A DNA stretch of 64,000 nucleotides from JAHQVI01 sp963727575 (GTDB lineage Bacteria; Pseudomonadota; Alphaproteobacteria; Rhizobiales; Rhodomicrobiaceae): NCBI GenBank assembly GCA_963727575.1, contig CAVSIA010000005.1:77389-141388 (forward strand), written 5' to 3'. The first letter of the stretch is position 1. The number at the start of each line of letters is the position of its first letter. Below are positions 37,731-46,680 of the stretch, one piece after another. The translations under genes and the position numbers were made by a program. The notes beneath the pieces were generated by a model. It searched no databases, was not told the origin of the DNA, and saw only the letters and a list, made by a program, of their open reading frames with translations.

Positions 37731-37758
37731 TTGTAAGGCGCGATATCGGTGCTATAAC
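37731..37758 (+). promoter_or_regulatory. Predicted sigma-70 promoter of a small RNA
   Basis: ttgtaa (37731-37736), 16-base spacer, tataac (37753-37758). Transcription would start near 37765. Confidence 0.45.
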
Positions 37759-37764
37759 GGACTT

Positions 37765-37902
37765 GTCTCTAGGGACAACGCGCTTGAAACCATCTCCGTG
37801 TCGACAAACACGCTCAGGTGATTTCACAGAGGCGAGCCCCGGAGATGAACGGGGCCTCCTGACGTGATTGGTTTTGCGTACGTCAGGTGGTCTTGTTTTT
37901 TT
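37765..37902 (+). ncRNA. Candidate trans-acting small RNA downstream of groEL
   Basis: The interval 37515-38059 has no credible gene but holds a compact structured region. Hairpins: gtctct/agggac (near 37765), cgtgt-cgacaa-acacg (37797-37812), gccccg-gagatgaa-cggggc (37836-37855), then cctgacgt/acgtcagg (37858-37865 / 37880-37887), followed after eight bases by seven T (37896-37902). With the promoter this predicts an RNA of about 135-140 nt. I do not recognise a known family. Confidence is moderate because the T-tract is offset from the stem. Confidence 0.5.
37858..37902 (+). terminator. Terminator-like hairpin of the candidate small RNA
   Basis: 8-bp stem cctgacgt/acgtcagg, loop 14, then tggtcttg and a run of seven T. 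Confidence 0.5.
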
Positions 37903-38059
37903 GGTCCTCCCAGGTTAATCCTCCGTTCCGTCTTCAGTCGGTCATATTGATTTCGTGATCGCAGGCTAGACATTTCGCCGGTTTAGACCAAATTAAACAG
38001 AGCCAGCTTAGCCCTTTCGCTGATACAAAGGCTTTGTTCCCCGGAGGAGGTTCCAGACC

Positions 38060-38635
38060 ATGACGCATCCCCGCTCATCTTGGCTTCCCGGCTCCGTAAA
38101 AGCGACCTCGCAGCGATTGCATTGGCTTTCGGCGGGTCTTGGCATCGTCGTGGTCGGCGCGAGCGCCTTCCTTCTTCTCGGTCAGCCGATGGAAAGCGTC
38201 AGCCGGCTCGGCGCTCACCGGACCGGCGATCAGGAATTGCCGATGGCTCTTCGTCAGGATGCGGGCGCGTCGGTGGCCGGGCGGATGCGGGTTCTGACCG
38301 GAGTTAATGGGGAAACCTTCGCGCCGGGCGCAGGGTTTGCCATGAGCGAGGAATTGCTGCCGCATGGCGATACGCGCAACATTGCCCCGGCCGCCTTGGA
38401 AGATGTCTCCGACGCGAGCTGCCTGACCGTGACCACCGAGGACGGAAAGAAACTGTCCTTCCGCATTCTCGGCGTTCGTCCGGAAGCAAAAGCGAAGCCC
38501 GCGAACGCCGCACCGGAAGTCGAGCTGGCCATTGCCGGATGCGCGCATAATGGCAAAGCCGTCGCAAAGGCCGTTATCGAGCCCGACGCGACCCCGGCCG
38601 CGAAGAATACCGCCGTCCCCGAACGCAGCCTCTGA
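38060..38635 (+). CDS. Conserved-looking hypothetical membrane-anchored protein
   Basis: 191 residues, intact. The start is fixed by ggaggagg at 38044-38051 upstream of ATG 38060. One transmembrane helix (LSAGLGIVVVGASAFLLLG, about 24-42) then an exported domain with two Cys (DASCLTVTTEDGKKLSF and AIAGCAHNGKAVAK) and an Ala/Pro-rich tail. I do not recognise a family. The Cys pair could form a disulfide if the domain is periplasmic. No operon partner: TauE/SafE lies on the other strand. Confidence 0.72.
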   Translation: MTHPRSSWLPGSVKATSQRLHWLSAGLGIVVVGASAFLLLGQPMESVSRLGAHRTGDQELPMALRQDAGASVAGRMRVLTGVNGETFAPGAGFAMSEELLPHGDTRNIAPAALEDVSDASCLTVTTEDGKKLSFRILGVRPEAKAKPANAAPEVELAIAGCAHNGKAVAKAVIEPDATPAAKNTAVPERSL

Positions 38636-38704
38636 TCCGATCTCCGGCCGCCCCGTTGGCCGATCCGTCTTCTCGCCTCGGAGTTGCCGCGCGCTGACGG
38701 CGCG

Positions 38705-39535
38705 TCACTGCGCCAGCGCCAGCAGGAACCGAAATCCCACAAGCAGCAGAAACAGGGCGAAGCCGACCTCCAGCCTGCGCCGCGGTAGGCCGTGGGCGAG
38801 GCGCACGCCGATCGGCGCCGCAAGCACGCCCGCCGGAATCATCGCCGCGGCCCCGAGCATGCTGACATAGCCCAGTGATCCGGGCGGCAGCCCGCTTGCC
38901 TCCCATCCCGCCCAGATGAACCCGAACAGCGCCGGGATCGCCAACAGGCAGCTAAAGCCGGATGCCGTACCGACCGCCTGGTGGATCGGGCGGCCGAGCA
39001 GCGTCATGATCGCGGTAATCTGTGCGCCGCCGCCGACGCCCATCAACGTCGCCAGGAAGCCGACGCCGGTGCCCACCGGCAGGGAAATTGCCGGATCCGA
39101 GATATCGCCCCTGATTCGCCAATTCTCCCGGCGGAACAGCAGGCTGGCGCTGAGCAGGGTCGCCGAGAACACCCACACGCCCTTCATCACCGAATCGTCG
39201 GCATATTTCGCCGTGATCGATCCAAGCACGACGCCGACCAGCGCCGCCGGGCCGAGCAGGCGCAGCACGCTGCCGTCGATCGAGCCGCGCTCATAATGCG
39301 CGCGGGCGGCGCGGAACGAGGTCGGCACGATGATGGCGAAGCTGGTGCCGACGGCAAGGTGCAAGCGGATGTCCTCCGGCACGCCGACAATGCCGAAAAC
39401 CTCATAGAGAACCGGCACGAGAATGCCGCCTCCGCCCACCCCGAACAGCCCGGACAGCATGCCCGCGATCCCGCCGCCCAGGACCAGAAGACCGGCGAGC
39501 GTGACGATCTCACCGGAAGACAGAGTCAACTCCAT
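38705..39535 (-). CDS. Sulfite exporter TauE/SafE family permease
   Basis: 276 residues from ATG 39535 (MELTLSSGEIVTLAGLLVLG), preceded by ggaga. Eight predicted helices; the two family repeats are GIAGMLSGLFGVGGGGILVP (about 22-41) and VGFLATLMGVGGGAQITAIM in the second half. Members move organosulfur or sulfonate-derived anions, but the substrate here is unknown. Intact. Confidence 0.88.
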   Translation of the reverse strand: MELTLSSGEIVTLAGLLVLGGGIAGMLSGLFGVGGGGILVPVLYEVFGIVGVPEDIRLHLAVGTSFAIIVPTSFRAARAHYERGSIDGSVLRLLGPAALVGVVLGSITAKYADDSVMKGVWVFSATLLSASLLFRRENWRIRGDISDPAISLPVGTGVGFLATLMGVGGGAQITAIMTLLGRPIHQAVGTASGFSCLLAIPALFGFIWAGWEASGLPPGSLGYVSMLGAAAMIPAGVLAAPIGVRLAHGLPRRRLEVGFALFLLLVGFRFLLALAQ

Positions 39536-40000
39536 GAATTTTCTCCGGAAATGCGCTGTGCCCATAAACGCCAATCTTTACAGCGGCGCAAGAGCGGCAA
39601 AATCACCGCACCTGTGCGGCCGCACGCACGCGCCGAACTGGGCAGGATTTATCAAAGGCGGATGATGATTATGGCGGGGCATCAGCGAGATTGTGACCGG
39701 ATGCTTACAAGCGACGCCAAGCCGGGCTGCCGGAGCGCATCAAGTGGCGCAAGGGCGTCGGCCAGGAGCAAATCCTATTCATGCGGGCTGAGCCGCATTG
39801 ATTCCCGATGCGGCAGCATATATCGGATAGCCGCGCGCCGAAATATCGCGGCGCTGAATATGTCTTGCATCGATGAGTGGCCCGCCCGGATCCGTTCGCT
39901 CGAAGAGTTGGAGCTTGCCGCAAGTACCGCGTCTGACGCAGACAAATCCACTCGCGGCAAGCACTCGAAAGCGTATGCTCGGGGAAACAGGGCCAGCATC
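39536..40000. other. 465-base intergenic region, no certain gene
   Basis: Lies between the divergent TauE/SafE start and the end of the peptidoglycan-binding gene. One plus-strand frame (near 39860-40000) reads MSCIDEWPARIRSLEELELA, which looks protein-like but has no start or family support and runs into the opposite gene. It may be a decayed gene remnant. Confidence 0.4.
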
Positions 40001-40900
40001 TTACTTCTTCTCGAACGAAAAATATGCCTGGACCATCGATATTAGATTTGCTCGTTGCTCGGAGGTCAGTTCGCCAGTCGGAGATTGGTTTAGGTGACTC
40101 TGGTACCGCTTGATTGCCGCAACCGTCTCGTCATCTATCTTCCCATCCGGCACACTTTGAATCATCTGCAAGGAAAACAAGGCCTTCTCCACTTCAAGCG
40201 TGGACGGATCGATTTCCGCTTCCGGAACGGTCTGCCGCATGTTCTCGTGACCGGCGACAGTTTTCGTTTCATTCTCGGCGGTCTCGTTGCCAAATTTCGG
40301 CTTGTAGGACTCCTGTTCCAGACTTGTCGGTATGAGCGCACCTTCGCCTGCCGCAGGGACCTCCTTTGCACTGCCGACATCAGCGGTATTGGCCACCTCT
40401 GGCGCAACGACATGAAGCTCTTCGCGCTGCGTTGCGGTCAAATGGCCGGTTTCCTGGTAGCCCTGATCACGCTGGAACGCCTTGACTGCGGCCGTGGTTT
40501 GCGGCCCGCGGATGCCGTCCGCCGTGCCGGCGTCATACCCGGCCCGGTTTAGCGATTTCTGGGTATCGAGGAGCTCTTGCGAGAATTGAACCTCAGGCGC
40601 GCTGCTTCGGTTGCGGGTTGGTCGAGACTTGCTTTTTTTCCGGTAGCTTCGCTCCCGATAATCGTCATCATCGTTGTAGTCGCCATAGTCTTCGGATCTG
40701 GCCGCTTCATTCATCAATACGCCAATCCCGAACGCACCCACGCCAATGGCCACTCCGCGACCGAAATTTTTCGCGTGAGCCGGTTCGGCCGCCAGGCCGG
40801 AAAGTAGGAGGGTGGCGCCCGTAAGCAGAGCGAAGCCGAATTTCGGCGCTTTTCGGACTATGTTGATCGCTGCGAGGTCTGGATAAGCCAATTTCATCAT
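40001..40900 (-). CDS. Peptidoglycan-binding domain protein
   Basis: 299 residues, intact, with a signal peptide (LLTGATLLLSGLAAEPAHA, cleavage near residue 43) and a Gly-rich hydrophobic segment. A Tyr/Asp/Arg-rich stretch leads to a PG_binding_1 domain (AGYDAGTADGIRGPQTTAAV), a linker, and a second, weaker one near the C-terminus (IQSVPDGKIDDETVAAIKRY). No catalytic domain follows, so it likely anchors or organises in the envelope. Confidence 0.82.
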   Translation of the reverse strand: MMKLAYPDLAAINIVRKAPKFGFALLTGATLLLSGLAAEPAHAKNFGRGVAIGVGAFGIGVLMNEAARSEDYGDYNDDDDYRERSYRKKSKSRPTRNRSSAPEVQFSQELLDTQKSLNRAGYDAGTADGIRGPQTTAAVKAFQRDQGYQETGHLTATQREELHVVAPEVANTADVGSAKEVPAAGEGALIPTSLEQESYKPKFGNETAENETKTVAGHENMRQTVPEAEIDPSTLEVEKALFSLQMIQSVPDGKIDDETVAAIKRYQSHLNQSPTGELTSEQRANLISMVQAYFSFEKK

Positions 40901-41241
40901 CGCACATCTCCACTATGCAAGCTGCAATCTGTCTGACGCGCGCACGGGCGGAGAGGTTCAAATCGCCGGAGCGGCACCTGGCCGAGAACCGGAATCAGAC
41001 TGAGAGCCCCGTCCGCGCGATTTGCATTGCGCCGCAAGATGCGTTTTGCTCCTCCAGATCGTTTACAGGGCGGCCGACGGCGGCCATTCGAACTGGTTCC
41101 CCCGCAAATCACGGCTTCACACACCCGCGAATTACGCTTCCAGCGTGGCAAATCACTCTTAATCGGCCGAGCTTTCAATTTGCTTCTTGGCAATGTTGGC
41201 TTAGATGCATAAGCAGTCAGTTTTGGCGAAGACAGAGAGCG
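40901..41241. other. 341-base intergenic region between divergent genes
   Basis: Must contain the promoters of the peptidoglycan-binding gene (-) and pepN (+). The 100 bases before pepN are A/T-richer than the surroundings. No convincing small gene or hairpin was seen. Confidence 0.5.
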
Positions 41242-43913
41242 ATGAAGACCCAGGACCCGCGCACGATCTATCTGAAGGACTACCGGCCCGCCCCCTATCT
41301 GATCGATGAGACCGAGCTCGACATTCGGCTGCATCCGACCGAGACCCGCGTCGCGGCCCATTTGAAGATGCGGCCGAACCCGGCGGTCAAGGGCAAGCCG
41401 GGACCGCTTGTGCTCGACGGCGAGAAGCTGAAATTGCTGGATGTGGCCATCGACGGCCATACGCTGGGCGAAAGCGCTTACGAGGTCGGCGAGGGCAAGC
41501 TGACCATTTTCGATCCGCCGAACGCGGCGTTCGTGCTCGACGTCACCAGCCTGTGCGACCCGGAAGCCAACAAGGCGCTGTCCGGGCTCTATCGTTCGGG
41601 CGTGCTCTATTGCACCCAATGCGAGCCCGAGGGTTTCCGCCACATCACCTATTATCTCGACCGGCCGGATGTCCTGTCGAAATTCCGTGTCCGGCTCGAA
41701 GGCGACGGCAAGGACGCGCCGGTGCTCTTGTCGAACGGCAATCTCGTCGAGGAAGGCAAACTGCCGGGCGGGCGCCATTTCGCCGTCTGGGAGGACCCGT
41801 TTCCCAAGCCCTCCTATCTGTTCGCGCTGGTCGGCGGGAAGCTCGGCCATATCCGCGACAGCTTCACCACGCGCTCCGGCCGGACCGTCGAGCTGCGGGT
41901 CTATTGCGATCCGGGCAAGGAAGATCGCTGCGGCTGGGCGATGGAGAGCCTGAAGCGGGCGATGAAATGGGACGAGGACCGCTTCGGCCTGGAATACGAC
42001 CTCGACATCTTCATGATCGTCGCCGTCAGCGCGTTCAACATGGGGGCCATGGAGAACAAGGGCCTCAACATCTTCAACGACAAGCTGATCCTGGCGAGCG
42101 CGGAGACCGCCACCGACCGGGAATATGAATTGATCGAAGCGGTGATCGGTCACGAATATTTCCACAACTGGACCGGCAACCGCGTCACCTGCCGCGACTG
42201 GTTCCAGCTCTGCCTGAAAGAAGGGCTGACCGTGTTCCGCGACCAGGAGTTCACCTCCGATCTGCGCTCGCGGGGCGTCAAGCGGATCGAGGACGTCGCC
42301 GCGCTGCGCGCGCAGCAATTCGCCGAGGATGGCGGTCCGCTCGCCCATCCGGTGCGGCCGGAGAGCTTCATCGAAATCAACAACTTCTACACGCGCACCG
42401 TCTATGAGAAGGGCGCCGAGCTGTGCGGCATGATCCGGACCATCGTCGGCGAACCGGGCTTCCGCAAAGGCATCGACCTGTATTTCGAGCGCCATGACGG
42501 CACCGCGGCGACCGTTGAGGATTTCGTCGCCGCCATGGCCGACGCCAACAAGCTCGATCTGTCCCAGTTCATGCTGTGGTATTCGCAGGCCGGAACGCCC
42601 GAGCTGAATTGCCGGCTGACCTATTCCGAGGATGCCCGCGCGGCGAAGCTGACGGTCAAGCAGGACCTGCCGCCGACGCCCGGCCAGCCGAAGAAAAAGC
42701 CGATGCACATCCCCGTCCGGATCGGCCTGCTCGACGGCAAGGGCAAGGATCTGGCGCTGAAGCTGGACGACGGCACGACGATCAAGGACGGCGTGCTGCA
42801 TCTGAAAAAGCGCTCCGAGAGCTTCACCTTCACCGGCATCCCCGAGCGCCCGGTTGCCTCGCTGCTGCGCGGGCTCTCCGCGCCGGTGAACGTGACCGCC
42901 AATCTCGGCGACCGCGATCTGGAGTTCCTCATCGCCCATGACAGCGACCAGTTCAATCGCTGGCAGTCGGCCCAGACGCTGGCGATGAAGTCGCTGAAGC
43001 AGATGACGGCCGCAATTCGCGCCGGGGGCAAGCCGAGGCCGTCGCAGCGTTTCGCCAAGGCGCTGGCGCAGCTCGTCGCCGACGATGCGCTGGAGCCGGC
43101 TTTCCGCGCGCTGATGCTGGCGGTGCCGCCGTTCCGCGACATCGCGCTGGCGATCGGCACCGACATCGATCCGGCCGCGATCCACACGGCGCGCCTCGCC
43201 TTCCGCCAGAGCCTCGGCAAGGCGCTGAAGTCGCAGCTCGAGGCGATCTATGACGGCTATGCGGTCGAGGGCGAGTATGTTCCCGACGCAGCCGGCGCCG
43301 GCAAGCGCGCCCTGCGCAACGCCGCGCTCTCGCTGCTGACCGCGGCGGGCGGGCGGTCCGCCGTGTCGCGAGCGCGCGATCACTACAAGCGCGCCGCCAA
43401 CATGACCGACGCCATGGCCGCGCTTGAGGCGTTCGGCGACGTCGAACTCACCGGCGCGCGATGCCGTGCTGAAATCCTTCTACACCCGCTGGAAGAAGGA
43501 TCCCCTGGTGCTCGACAAATGGTTCTCCGTCCAGGCGCGATCGCCGTTGCACGGGACGGCCGAGTTCGTGTCGGACCTGACCCGGCATCCGCAATTCTCG
43601 ATGAAGAACCCCAACCGGGTACGCGCCGTCCTGGGGGCATTCTCCGTCGGCAATCCGTTGCAGTTCAACGCTCCGGACGGCAAGGGCTACAAGCTGGTGG
43701 CCGATTCCGTCCTGGAGCTGAACATGTTCAACGGGCTGATGGCGGCCCGGCTGCTGGGCAGTTTCGAGATGTGGCGGATGCTCGAGCCCGAAGCGGCAGA
43801 AGGCGGCTCGGGCGCAGCTCGAACGTGTCGCCGGGACCAAGAATCTTTCGCGCGACGTCTATGAGATTGCCGGCAAGATGCTGAAAGAACCGGACAAAGC
43901 GGACGCGGCTTAA
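41242..43913 (+). CDS. pepN: Aminopeptidase N (two frame breaks near C-terminus)
   Basis: M1-family zinc aminopeptidase, about 888 residues when repaired. GAMENKGLNIF is the substrate-binding signature, and HEYFHNWTGNRVTC plus the downstream Glu in LKEGLTVFRDQEF form the zinc site HExxH-18-E (here His-Glu-Tyr-Phe-His). Frame changes occur near 43455 (restores DAVLKSFYTRWKKDPLVLDK) and near 43800 (restores KRQKAARAQLERVAG), ending ...MLKEPDKADAA and TAA 43911-43913. Start ATG 41242 (MKTQDPRTIYLKDYRPAPYL) fits the family. Confidence 0.96.
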
Positions 43914-44004
43914 GTCAATAATTCGGAATTCACCGCGAATCGGTCGAAACTGCGGGCGTTGCTTTCAGGATTTTCTGAAAACGCCCGCGGTTTCGACATT
44001 CGCC

Positions 44005-45857
44005 ATGCTGCGAACTGCCTTACATGGTCTGCGACGGTCTGCCCTTGGCGGACGTGCCTGCCGCGCTTTGACGCGGGGGCTGCGGCTGGCCGGCTGCGGA
44101 GCGTTGGGCGTGCTCGCGGCGCCTTCGCCGGCCTTCGCTCTGGGGAACGGCACGGCGCAGCGCGACCTGATCGTCGCCGTGGTGGTCGGCGGCTTTCTCG
44201 GCGCGATGATCACCTTCGTCGCCACGCGCGGCCGGCGTCGTCGAGCTTCTGAAATCGGCGCTGGAGCTGCGCGACGGCACCGAGTTTCTCCTGCGCGACG
44301 GCCGCTCCGCGCTGCTGTACTGGAATCTCGTCAAGGGCGAGCTGTGCTGGTCGGAATCGCTGTTCGGCATGCTCGGCATGTCGGTGCCGGGCGGGCGGAT
44401 GCTCTATCGCGATATGCGCGATCTGCTCCATCCCGACGACGACCTGTATGAGATGGTCGAGGCCCATGTCCGCACCGGCGTCGAGGAGGTGCGCACCTGC
44501 TTCCGCCTGCGCGACCGGGAGGAAGGCCGCTGGCTGTGGTTCGATCTGCGGGGGCACATCAGGCGGCGCAGCGAAAACGGTCCGCCGATCCTGACCGCGG
44601 TGGCCGTCGGACGTGACCGAGGAGCGCGAGCGCCAGATCGAGAATGTCGATACCTCAGCGCGGCTGCGCAACTCCATCGAGGCGATCTCGGAAGCCTTCG
44701 TGCTCTGGGACAATCGCGACCGGCTGGTGGTATGCAACCGCAAGTTCAAGGCGATCTACAAGATCCCGAACCGCCTTCTCACCCCCGGCATGCCGTTCAG
44801 GGAGATCGCTGAGGGCGCCCGCGAGAAGCTGCTGCAGGGGCCGCGCGCGGCGACCGGCGAGGCCAAGCAGGGGCCGAGCGCCTATGAGGCGGAGCTGAGC
44901 GAGGATTGCTGGCTGCATATCGGCGAGCGCCGCACCGAGAATGGCGGCTTCGTCAGTGTCGGCACCGACATCACTGCGCTGAAGCAGAGCGAGCAGCGCC
45001 TATCCGACCGCGAGGGCGAGTTGAAGGCGACCGTCTCCGATCTCCAGGCGTCGCGCGTGCAGCAGGAGGCCCAGACCCGTCAGCTTTTCGAACTCACCAA
45101 CAAATATGCCGCGGAAAAGGAGCGCGCCGAGGCCGCCAACCGCGCCAAATCGGAATTCCTCGCCAATATCAGCCACGAGCTGCGCACGCCGCTGAACGCC
45201 ATCATCGGCTTTTCCGAAATGATCTATCAGCAGCTTTTCGGTGCGATCCCGCACAAGAAATATGTCGAATACGCCCACGACATCCAGCAGAGCGGCCAAT
45301 ATCTGCTCGAAGTCATCAACGACATCCTCGACATGTCGAAGATCGAGGCGGGCCGGATGGCGTTGGTTATGGAGACCCTGAATATCAGCGACATCGCCGC
45401 GGAAAGCATGCGCGTCGTCGAGCAGACCGCCAAAGCGCGCAATATCCGCCTGAAGACGGCGGGCAATCAGTCGATCGAGCTGTCCGGCGACCGTCGCGCG
45501 CTGAAGCAGGTGCTCATCAATCTGCTCGCCAATGCGGTGAAATTTACCCCCGTCGGCGGCGAGGTGACGCTGCGCACCTATCGCTACCGGGGCACGGTGC
45601 GCCTCGCCATCAGCGACACCGGCGTCGGCATCCCGCGTCACGAAATCGCCAAGCTCGGCCGGCCGTTCGAGCAGGTCGAAAACCAGCTCACCAAGGGCCA
45701 CCGGGGAACCGGGCTCGGCCTTGCCATCTCCCGGTCCATCCTGGAGCTGCATGGCGGCCGGCTGGAGATCAAAAGCCGGGTGGGGGAGGGCACGACCGTC
45801 ACTTGCATTCTGCCCGGCAGCCAGGATACGAGATCCCTGGACAGCGAAGCTGCTTGA
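44005..45857 (+). CDS. PAS-domain sensor histidine kinase, PleC/PdhS-like (two frame breaks)
   Basis: About 616 residues. Two N-terminal hydrophobic segments (signal-like, then RDLIVAVVVGGFLGAMITFV), a PAS domain (SESLFGMLGMSVPGGRMLYR), a second PAS (NSIEAISEAFVLWDNRDRLV), a coiled coil, HisKA with EFLANISHELRTPLNAIIGF (phospho-accepting His), and HATPase_c (NLLANAVKFTPVGGEVTL, DTGVGIP, GTGLGLAISRSI). Breaks at about 44235 and 44612, each by an apparent extra base. Sequence after the H-box (LFGAIPHKKYVEYAHDIQQS) is like the PleC/DivJ/PdhS group that feeds the DivK/CtrA network; which one cannot be settled. No response regulator is adjacent. Confidence 0.88.
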
Positions 45858-46011
45858 GAGCATGGTGCCGCCGCACTATCGGCCCCTTTCTGCCTGAGCC
45901 TATCGCGCTGGAGCGGGGACCTTTAACCGGACTCGGCTGTGCCGATCTATCTGTTTGTTTTGGCATCGGATTCATCCGAATGCCGCTTTGCACTCGGCGA
46001 GGTTTGTGTTG

Positions 46012-46641
46012 ATGGACGACTCCCCAATGCCGGATCTGCAGGCGACGCGCGCCACCCCCGAGCGAACCTCATCCATTCTGGCCAGACTTGGGCAGCAGAC
46101 CGAGCTCGACCGCATCGATATCGGCACGATCGTCGACGCCCTGTATGACCGCAGCTTCGGTGTCGTCATCATTCTGTTCGCGCTGCCTAACACCATCTTT
46201 CCCGTCGCCTGGGTGCTCGGCACGCCGATCCTCTTGTTCACCGTGCAGATGGTCATGGGGCGCCAGGAGCCGTGGCTGCCGCAATTCATGCGCCGCCAGG
46301 GCTTCAGCCGCGAGACGTTCGCCAAGATCGTCGAATATGTGGTGCGCTATCTGTCGAAGATCGAAAGCGGGCTGAAGCCGCGCTGGAACTTCCTGACCAC
46401 GAATCGGATGGAGCGGGTGATCGGCCTGTATATGACGTTCCTGACCATCATCCTGCTCGTGCCGGTGCCGTTCGGCAATGCGCTGCCCTCTTTCGGCATC
46501 GCCATCATCGCCGCCGGGCTGCTCGAAAAGGACGGCGCCGCGATCGTGGTCGGCTCGATCATCGGGCTCGCCGGCTCGATCTACGTCGTTGCCGTTCTGG
46601 GGGGCATCTGGGCGGCGGCCAAGGCGCTGTTCGGCATCTGA
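46012..46641 (+). CDS. ExoD-family exopolysaccharide synthesis protein
   Basis: 209 residues from ATG 46012 (MDDSPMPDLQATRATPERTS); the upstream in-frame codons are unlikely to be used. Four or five hydrophobic helices; GVVIILFALPNTIFPVAWVL and MTFLTIILLVPVPFGNALPS are the family blocks. ExoD in Sinorhizobium affects exopolysaccharide production and alkaline tolerance; its biochemical action is not known. Confidence 0.88.
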   Translation: MDDSPMPDLQATRATPERTSSILARLGQQTELDRIDIGTIVDALYDRSFGVVIILFALPNTIFPVAWVLGTPILLFTVQMVMGRQEPWLPQFMRRQGFSRETFAKIVEYVVRYLSKIESGLKPRWNFLTTNRMERVIGLYMTFLTIILLVPVPFGNALPSFGIAIIAAGLLEKDGAAIVVGSIIGLAGSIYVVAVLGGIWAAAKALFGI

Positions 46642-46680
46642 AACGGTTGCGCCCCAGGCGGGCAGTGTGGCCCGCCTTGA

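Noticed and set aside
37601..37867. 88-codon ORF overlapping the candidate small RNA
   Set aside because: No ribosome site, no recognisable motifs, and it would be disrupted by the hairpins.
39850..40045. Possible plus-strand gene (DEWPARIRSLEELELA)
   Set aside because: It has no credible start and continues into the opposite-strand peptidoglycan-binding gene; at best a remnant.
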